Assembly: GCA_049282265.1 (NCBI GenBank)
Contig: JBAPTR010000162.1
Location: 1-64,000, forward strand
Length of the DNA: 64,000 nt
Direction: 5' to 3'
From: CAYUCJ01 sp049282265
GTDB taxonomy: Bacteria; Desulfobacterota; DSM-4660; Desulfatiglandales; Desulfatiglandaceae
Shown: positions 58,778 to 64,000 of the stretch, one piece after another
How positions within the stretch are numbered: the stretch's first letter is position 1
Layout of the letters: every line of letters begins with the position of its first letter
The notes under the pieces: model-generated
Database searches by the model: none
Seen by the model: only the letters and a program-made list of their open reading frames with translations
Told to the model about the DNA's origin: nothing
Translations under genes and position numbers: made by a program

Positions 58778-60490
58778 ATGGCACTAAGGATAGGCATTTT
58801 TGTATGCCACTGCGGTACAAATATAGGTGGGATCGTTAATGTCCCCGAGGTTGTTGAGTATGCTCGGAAGTTGCCGAACGTAGTATGTGCCGAGGGAAAC
58901 CTATACACATGCTCAGAAGACGGTTTATCCGGGATTCGATACAAGATAAAGGAATATGACCTTAATAGGGTAGTGGTGGCCTCCTGCACGCCTCGGACAC
59001 ATGAGATGCTTTTTCGAAAGAATTGCGAACAGGCTGGCCTCAATAAGTACCTGTTTGAATTTGTCAATCTGAGGGAGCAATGCTCCTGGGTCCATATGGA
59101 AGATCATGATGGCGCAACAGAAAAGGCAAAGGATCTGGTTCGCATGGGAGCCTGCAAGGTCAGTTTGTTGAACCCCTTGGAGGACATCGCCTCAGAAGTA
59201 ATAGGGGCATGTATGGTGATTGGAGGGGGCATCTCCGGCCTTTCCGCCTGCCTGACGCTGGCCAACCAGGGCTATCAGGTTGAATTGGTCGAGAAAAAAG
59301 ATATACTGGGTGGGCTGTTAAGAGATATAAACAGGGTTTTTCACACCAATGAGCCCTCTTCAGACCTCTTGGATCCTTTGATCAATTCTGTGCTAACGCA
59401 TGATAATGTCACGGCCCACCTAAAGACGGAACTGCTTGGTGTTAAAGGGTTTATTGGCAACTTCACGGCCACGTTAAAGAAAGGCCTTCGGACGCAAGAA
59501 TTGAAAATAGGCACGATTATCGTCTCCACCGGCGCGAGCGAACTCAAGCCGGAGGGAAGCTTTGGGTATGGACAGTTTGATAATGTAATGACACAACTGG
59601 ATTTCGAAAAGAGATACAAATCCGATTACAAGGACCTGAACCGGATCGTGATGATAAACTGCGTGGGTGCCAGGGTGGATGAAAGGACCTATTGTGGCAG
59701 ATTCTGCTGCATCACCGCTATAAAGAATGCCATTTTAGCGAAAGAGGCCAATCCCGGAGCAGAGGTGAGCATATTGCATCGAGACATTATGGCCTGTGGA
59801 TCGGTCTTCGAGGACTACTACCGGGGGGCCTTGAAGGTGGGGATCAGGTTCATCCGGTATAATGCCGATCGGCCTCCAGTGATCTTGGGTAATGGTAATG
59901 TGGTTGAGAGGGTCAAAGTCTACAATGAGCTGGTTGGAAGAGATATTGAATTGGATGTGGATGCTGTTCTGTTGACAACGCCGCTTGTGCCGGGGGAGGA
60001 TACACGGCAACTTTCCAGGATAATGAAAATACCGGTTGGAAATGACGGGTTTTTCCTGGAGGCACATCAAAAACTCAGGCCGGTTGAGTTCCCTTCGGAC
60101 GGTATCTTTATTGCCGGATGCGCGCGTTATCCCACAGAAATATCAGAATGCATTGCCCAGGGGTATGCGGCAGCAGCCAAGGCGGCGGTCCCCATGGCCC
60201 AAGGCCGGGTTATCAGCGATGCATTTACTTCGGAGATTGACCCACTGAGGTGCTCTGCCTGCGGGAGATGTATAGAAATCTGTCCTTTCGGGGCTATTGA
60301 CTGGACTGATTGGGAAGACCCATCCGGAACAATAAGGACAGTGGCCTTGGTAAACCCCACGGAGTGTAAGGGATGTGGGCTATGTGTGGCCTCCTGCCTC
60401 AGCGGTGCTATGGACCTAAAAGGATTCAGTGATGAACAGATCCTGGCAATGGTCAGTTCCATGGTGGAAATAACAAGCCAGGTTGCTTAA
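58778..60490 (+). CDS. HdrA-like FAD/Fe-S protein 2 (N- and C-terminal Fe-S domains)
   Basis: A 570-aa flavoprotein complementary to protein 1. It has the HdrA N-terminal domain (IGIFVCHCGTNIGGIVNV, VVVASCTPRTHEMLF), then an FAD domain (CMVIGGGISGLSACLTLANQ, INCVGARVDERTYCGRFCC). It ends in a 2x[4Fe-4S] ferredoxin (CSACGRCIEICPFGAI, CKGCGLCVASCLSGAM). The inserted ferredoxin of HdrA is missing here. Proteins 1 and 2 together hold the full HdrA set of domains on two flavins. A complex with the HdrC-like and AOR proteins is likely; bifurcation would be inference. Confidence 0.9.
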   Translation: MALRIGIFVCHCGTNIGGIVNVPEVVEYARKLPNVVCAEGNLYTCSEDGLSGIRYKIKEYDLNRVVVASCTPRTHEMLFRKNCEQAGLNKYLFEFVNLREQCSWVHMEDHDGATEKAKDLVRMGACKVSLLNPLEDIASEVIGACMVIGGGISGLSACLTLANQGYQVELVEKKDILGGLLRDINRVFHTNEPSSDLLDPLINSVLTHDNVTAHLKTELLGVKGFIGNFTATLKKGLRTQELKIGTIIVSTGASELKPEGSFGYGQFDNVMTQLDFEKRYKSDYKDLNRIVMINCVGARVDERTYCGRFCCITAIKNAILAKEANPGAEVSILHRDIMACGSVFEDYYRGALKVGIRFIRYNADRPPVILGNGNVVERVKVYNELVGRDIELDVDAVLLTTPLVPGEDTRQLSRIMKIPVGNDGFFLEAHQKLRPVEFPSDGIFIAGCARYPTEISECIAQGYAAAAKAAVPMAQGRVISDAFTSEIDPLRCSACGRCIEICPFGAIDWTDWEDPSGTIRTVALVNPTECKGCGLCVASCLSGAMDLKGFSDEQILAMVSSMVEITSQVA

Positions 60491-60547
60491 CCCTGGCTCT
60501 CAAATACCTTGAGTGTCACATATCCTTGAAGACAAGGAAGATACAAC

Positions 60548-61075
60548 TTGAAAAGGGAAGACATCGATCCCATAGAAAATGAGCAGGCGGGCGAGATCAA
60601 AACAAGGATCACGACCCTCATAGAGAAAAATAACCTGTATTTCTGTTTGGAGTGCGGGAAGTGCTCGGCTGTTTGTCCCATGCTGGAATTCTACGGGAGT
60701 TATGTCTATGATCGTTCCCCCAGGGCGGTGGTGGAGCGCCTGTCGTTTGACCCCGAAGGGTTCGACGATGAGGCTTTGTGGTATTGCCTGGCGTGCCAGG
60801 AGTGCACTTTTTTCTGTCCGTCCGGGGTAGACTTTCAGGACTTCACGATAGCATTGAGGGCGCTCTTGCTGAGGCATGGATTCAAGAAGTATGCGCTTTT
60901 TTGTCCCGTTTGCGGCACTTATATTATGCCGAAAAAGGAGTTTGAAAATTTCCAAAAAACCATGAATGACGAAAAAATCGGTGAGCTTCTATCTGTATGT
61001 CCTCGGTGTAAAACCACCGGTTATGTTGAGATATTGCATCGGGTTGCCCCCATACAGAAAAGGCCAAAAAGGTAA
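60548..61075 (+). CDS. HdrC-like Fe-S protein
   Basis: A 175-aa protein with two HdrC/GlpC-type [4Fe-4S] motifs, CLECGKCSAVCPMLEF and CLACQECTFFCPSGVDF, between helical parts (RSPRAVVERLSFDPEG). The C-terminal part carries two CxxC pairs (CPVCGTYI, CPRCKTTG), probably a zinc ribbon, which standard HdrC lacks. The start is TTG 60548 with AAGGAAG upstream; no closer ATG exists. It should link the HdrA-like flavoproteins to a catalytic partner. No HdrB is present. Confidence 0.85.
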   Translation: MKREDIDPIENEQAGEIKTRITTLIEKNNLYFCLECGKCSAVCPMLEFYGSYVYDRSPRAVVERLSFDPEGFDDEALWYCLACQECTFFCPSGVDFQDFTIALRALLLRHGFKKYALFCPVCGTYIMPKKEFENFQKTMNDEKIGELLSVCPRCKTTGYVEILHRVAPIQKRPKR

Positions 61076-61113
61076 ACCCCCCAAATATTTATTTTCATGG
61101 AAAGGAGCGTATC

Positions 61114-61407
61114 ATGGCAATAGAAAATGAAAGATTGTCATCGGCAGAAACCCTGCGTAAGACCAGGACCTATGGCAAGGTCAGGTGTCACAATCCCAGC
61201 TGCATGGAACGGATCGAGCCGCCTGCCGGGGCGGATCATGTCAAATGTCCCACCTGTGGTATGGAGTATCGTATTTTCTGGGTCAACCCCAATCTTCCAA
61301 GGATACGGGGTCCGGTTTGGGACGTGAACCGGAAGATAGCCCAAGAGGCTCTTGCCGGGGAAAAAACAACAACATCGAAAAAAGCGACAAAGAAGGGAGG
61401 GAAGTAA
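61114..61407 (+). CDS. Small zinc-ribbon-like protein
   Basis: A 97-aa protein of no recognised family. The central part has CHNPSC and CPTCG, four Cys fit for one zinc or Fe site. The C-terminus is Lys/Thr-rich (TTTSKKATKKGGK). GGAAAGGAG precedes the ATG. It lies between the HdrC-like and AOR genes with 1 bp to the latter, so it is likely an accessory or adaptor of that complex. Confidence 0.75.
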   Translation: MAIENERLSSAETLRKTRTYGKVRCHNPSCMERIEPPAGADHVKCPTCGMEYRIFWVNPNLPRIRGPVWDVNRKIAQEALAGEKTTTSKKATKKGGK

Positions 61408-61408
61408 G

Positions 61409-63349
61409 ATGGCTCTGGATCGAAAGATTGCTTACATTGATCTCACCACCGGTGAAATTGAGACCAAGCCTATCCCGCTCGAGTTGAGGAAGAAATTTCT
61501 GGGCGGAAGGGGCCTTGATGCCTATCTATTGTATAACAATACGAAAAAGGGATGTGATCCGCTTGGCCCTGGGAATACCCTGATGGTAAGTGGTGGGATA
61601 TTGTCCGCCACCTGCGCCTCAGCCACTGCCAGAACACACATCATGGCGAAATCTCCCCTTACAGGCCTGCTTGGCAGCGCAAACATGGGAGGATTCTTTG
61701 CGCCGGAACTTGCTTGGGCCGGCTTTCATCATCTCGTCATCAAGGGGAAAGCGGAAAAGCCGGTCTATATCTGGATCCATAACGGGGAGATTGAGATTCG
61801 GGACGCCGCTCAACTGTGGGGAAAAACCACCACAGAGACCCAGTGGGCCATTCGAGAAGAACTGGGTGATGAAGACATCAAAAGCGCGGTCATCGGCCCT
61901 GCCGGCGAAAACCTGGTAGCCTTTGCAAATGTCATGACCGGCATAAAGAACGCTGCAGGAAGAACCGGCATGGGCTGCGTCATGGGCTCAAAAAACCTGA
62001 AAGCCATCGCTGCCAGGGGTACTATGGATGTCAAGATTGCCCATCCTGTTGAGGCCCTTGAATACAACAAGCGCTTCATAAATCAGATCGTCAGCGCAAA
62101 GGTAAACCAAACCCAGGGAGCACTCGGAACACCATTCATCTGGGGGGCAACCAACTCCTGGGGCGGGATAAGGTGCAGGAACTTCCAGTACAACCAGCTT
62201 GAAAACGCCGACGACATTGAACCTGAGGCAATTGACGACGTATGCAATGAGACAATGGGCCCACACCACATGACCGGCTGTTTTGGCTGCCAGGTCCATT
62301 GCCGCGCACAATACAAGATTCCATCCGGTCCCTATGCTGGAAAATATGATGAAGGCCCTGAGTACACCTCACAGGGTGCATTTTGTGGAGAGCCGGAATG
62401 CAGGAGCATGGAAACGCTGCTGACCGGTAATCACCTGGTGGATCAGTTTGGCATGGACAACCTTGAAACGGGGAGCATCATCTCATGGGCCATGGAGCTG
62501 TATGAGCTTGGTATCCTGAGCAGCAAGGATACCGACGGCCTTGATCTGAGATTCGGCAATGATGAAGCTCTCCTCGAGATGGTAAAGCGAATCTGCTACA
62601 GAAAAGGCTGGCTGGGAGATGCCCTTGCCGACGGTGGCATTCCCGCGTCTGAAAAGATAGGAAAGCATTCCTTTGACTATCTGATCCAGGTGAAAGGGAT
62701 GAACAATCTCCATTCCGATGAAAGAGCCACCCCTGGGCTGGCATTGAACATTGCCACGGCCTCCAGGGGATCCGACCATCTGAGGAGCCGGCCCGCCATA
62801 GACCTTTATCACCTGCCCGAGGAAGTGCTCAGGAAGATTTACAGCAACCCTGTACCCTACGACGGCCCCCTGAGTTCTGAACACACTTCCTACGAGGGAA
62901 AGCCATGGCAGGTCTTCTGGCAGGAAAACTGTTATATGGCGGTAGATTGCCTTGGGATCTGCAAATATCACACAACGTTCCTGGGAGCCACGCTCCCTAA
63001 TTTCGAGGACTGGCCCAAGGTGCTCTACTACAACACAGGCATCGAAATGACCCCAAGAGAAATCTGGGATGTCGCTCTAAGATGCAATATCATGGAAAGG
63101 CTCTTTAATCTCAGAGAAGGCCTCTCGAGAGAAGACCTCAAGAAAGGCGACATGCTGAATCACCGCTATTTTGATGAGCCTTGCAGGCGTGGAGCCCGGG
63201 ATGTGATTGGTTTGAAGATAGACAGAAAGAAGTTTAAGAAAATGATCGATGAATTCTATGAGCATCATGGCTGGGATGAGAATGGTATTCCCACGCCAGA
63301 GACGTTAAAAAGGCTTGATGTGCATAAAGAGCCTTCACACCTGCTTTAG
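61409..63349 (+). CDS. Aldehyde:ferredoxin oxidoreductase-family tungstoenzyme (BamB-related)
   Basis: A 646-aa catalytic subunit of the AOR family, which binds tungsten bis-pterin and one [4Fe-4S]. YIDLTTGEIETKPIPLELRK, FLGGRGLDAYLLYN, KSPLTGLLGSANMGGFFAPE and VIGPAGENLVAFANVMTGIK are typical. The cluster ligands are CFGCQVHC (291-298) and the late DCLGIC. Catalytic candidates are the Glu in DEGPEYTSQG and the His in RGSDHLRS. These match classical AORs more than BamB, and no clear equivalent of the BamB tungsten-ligand Cys lines up, although Cys326 is close. An aromatic aldehyde or acid, or an aryl-CoA, could be the substrate. ATG 61409 is the start. Confidence 0.88.
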   Translation: MALDRKIAYIDLTTGEIETKPIPLELRKKFLGGRGLDAYLLYNNTKKGCDPLGPGNTLMVSGGILSATCASATARTHIMAKSPLTGLLGSANMGGFFAPELAWAGFHHLVIKGKAEKPVYIWIHNGEIEIRDAAQLWGKTTTETQWAIREELGDEDIKSAVIGPAGENLVAFANVMTGIKNAAGRTGMGCVMGSKNLKAIAARGTMDVKIAHPVEALEYNKRFINQIVSAKVNQTQGALGTPFIWGATNSWGGIRCRNFQYNQLENADDIEPEAIDDVCNETMGPHHMTGCFGCQVHCRAQYKIPSGPYAGKYDEGPEYTSQGAFCGEPECRSMETLLTGNHLVDQFGMDNLETGSIISWAMELYELGILSSKDTDGLDLRFGNDEALLEMVKRICYRKGWLGDALADGGIPASEKIGKHSFDYLIQVKGMNNLHSDERATPGLALNIATASRGSDHLRSRPAIDLYHLPEEVLRKIYSNPVPYDGPLSSEHTSYEGKPWQVFWQENCYMAVDCLGICKYHTTFLGATLPNFEDWPKVLYYNTGIEMTPREIWDVALRCNIMERLFNLREGLSREDLKKGDMLNHRYFDEPCRRGARDVIGLKIDRKKFKKMIDEFYEHHGWDENGIPTPETLKRLDVHKEPSHLL

Positions 63350-63445
63350 GTTGTTTTGACCTGCAAAAATAGGTCGAACCCATTTTGGGGAAAACCGAAA
63401 CCAGATCCTTTGGAACTGGGTTCTCTGCTTGAGAGGAGGAAATCA

Positions 63446-63943
63446 ATGGAGAAAATCTTGATGATAAATTACCAGAAGTGCACCGGCTGCCGTTTGTGTG
63501 AGCTCGTGTGCACTGTAATGCATGACGGGGTTTCAAACCCTTCCAGAAGCCGGATAAAGGTAATGAAATGGGAATCGGAGGGGCTGTATATCCCAATGGC
63601 CTGCCAGCAGTGTGATGATGCCCCCTGCATGAATGTATGCCCGGTCAAGGCAATCTCGCGTGACGAGGATTTTGGCTTTCTTACAGTAGATTACGACCTG
63701 TGCATTGGGTGCCGTTCCTGTGTGGCGGTATGCCCCTTTGGTGCTATGAATTATAACGTGATCGACAAGAAGGTCTTCAAGTGCGACCTTTGCGGTGGAG
63801 ATCCTCAGTGTGTGCGGTTTTGCGAGGAAAAGGCCGTTGATTATGTTGACGCCGACAGGGTAAGCATATTTAAGAAAAAAGATGCAGCAAAAAGATTGTC
63901 TGTTGCACAAAAGGAGACCATGTGTTTGCAGGTGGCCGTATGA
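63446..63943 (+). CDS. Polyferredoxin electron-transfer subunit of the AOR-type enzyme (BamC/AorA-like)
   Basis: A 165-aa Fe-S protein with about four [4Fe-4S] sets: CTGCRLCELVCTVMH, CQQCDDAPCMNVCPVKAI, CIGCRSCVAVCPFGAM and CDLCGGDPQCVRFCEEKA. This arrangement is that of the DMSO-reductase/AOR-type Fe-S subunits and BamC. GAGGAGG-like sequence precedes ATG 63446. It follows the catalytic gene by 96 bp. It would pass electrons between AOR and the Hdr-like proteins. Nothing recognisable follows in 63944-64000. Confidence 0.88.
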   Translation: MEKILMINYQKCTGCRLCELVCTVMHDGVSNPSRSRIKVMKWESEGLYIPMACQQCDDAPCMNVCPVKAISRDEDFGFLTVDYDLCIGCRSCVAVCPFGAMNYNVIDKKVFKCDLCGGDPQCVRFCEEKAVDYVDADRVSIFKKKDAAKRLSVAQKETMCLQVAV

Positions 63944-64000
63944 TCAATACCCCAGGCTTCTTCATGGCCTTTCTTTTGCCCTTATTATAATAGGGGAGCA

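Noticed and set aside
61409..63349. Calling the AOR-family protein BamB outright
   Set aside because: The hand comparison puts its motifs nearer to classical AOR, and the tungsten-ligand Cys of BamB does not clearly align.
63942..64000. A new gene starting in an ATGA overlap at the right edge
   Set aside because: The frame reaches TAA after 16 codons and no ribosome-binding site or homology is seen.

Overview
The window looks like a chromosomal segment of an anaerobic, aromatic-degrading member of the Desulfobacterota (a sulfate-reducing or syntrophic deltaproteobacterial lineage). This inference rests on several gene sets seen together: a selenocysteine-type formate dehydrogenase with NuoE/NuoF-like partners, a siroheme-decarboxylase-like gene beside hemL, split MetF/MetV methylene-tetrahydrofolate reductase genes, HdrA/HdrC-like electron-transfer proteins, a tungsten-type aldehyde oxidoreductase, and a phenylphosphate synthase/UbiD-type carboxylase cluster. 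No rRNA, tRNA, phage, transposase or CRISPR array was seen.

Layout. 0.6-4.7 kb: a leftward branched-chain-type ABC transporter operon (livG, acyl-CoA ligase, livH). 4.8-6.8 kb: a DnaJ/CbpA-type co-chaperone and a PP-loop thiouridylase-like protein. 6.8-19.4 kb: a long leftward redox cluster running from fdhA (in-frame TGA read as selenocysteine) through a NuoE-like protein, a regulatory-looking block (two DRTGG proteins, two GHKL ATPases, a PHP phosphoesterase and an [FeFe]-hydrogenase-like protein), a thioredoxin-like [2Fe-2S] protein, and a NuoF-GltD fusion. 19.5-21.4 kb: DUF362 and DUF1992 proteins. 21.5-25.3 kb: ahbB-like gene, hemL, then atpZ-atpI-atpB-atpE (the Fo sector only) closed by a clear terminator. 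25.3-31.6 kb: rex with a candidate self-operator, a PLP aminotransferase, a broken EamA transporter, epmA-efp, kynureninase and a cold-shock protein with a well-defined promoter. 31.6-36.6 kb: a TetR-MFP-RND efflux operon with a perfect operator palindrome. 37-41.4 kb: a Pit phosphate transporter with a long C-terminal extension, a PhoU-like DUF47 protein and a metallophosphoesterase.

41.6-53.4 kb is a phenol-type catabolic island: LysR regulator, two-subunit phenylphosphate synthase, UbiD-type carboxylase, an orphan receiver protein, an aryl-AMP/CoA ligase, two Tm-1-like (UPF0261) proteins, an LpdD-like protein and UbiX. A good promoter with tandem dyads lies between lysR and the synthase genes. 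53.4-57.4 kb carries metF-ferredoxin-metV and an IclR regulator, flanked by a deleted iclR copy and a broken metF copy: the remains of a duplication in which each duplicate lost a different gene. 57.4-63.9 kb is a six-gene operon of two complementary HdrA-like flavoproteins, an HdrC-like protein, a small zinc-ribbon protein, an aldehyde:ferredoxin oxidoreductase-family catalytic subunit and a polyferredoxin.

Five intergenic regions hold members of one family of long palindromic elements, about 250-470 bp each, in both orientations. Paired substitutions keep the stems complementary between copies. Two of them lie inside the formate dehydrogenase/hydrogenase gene run. This family and the Hdr-AOR operon are the least familiar parts of the window.
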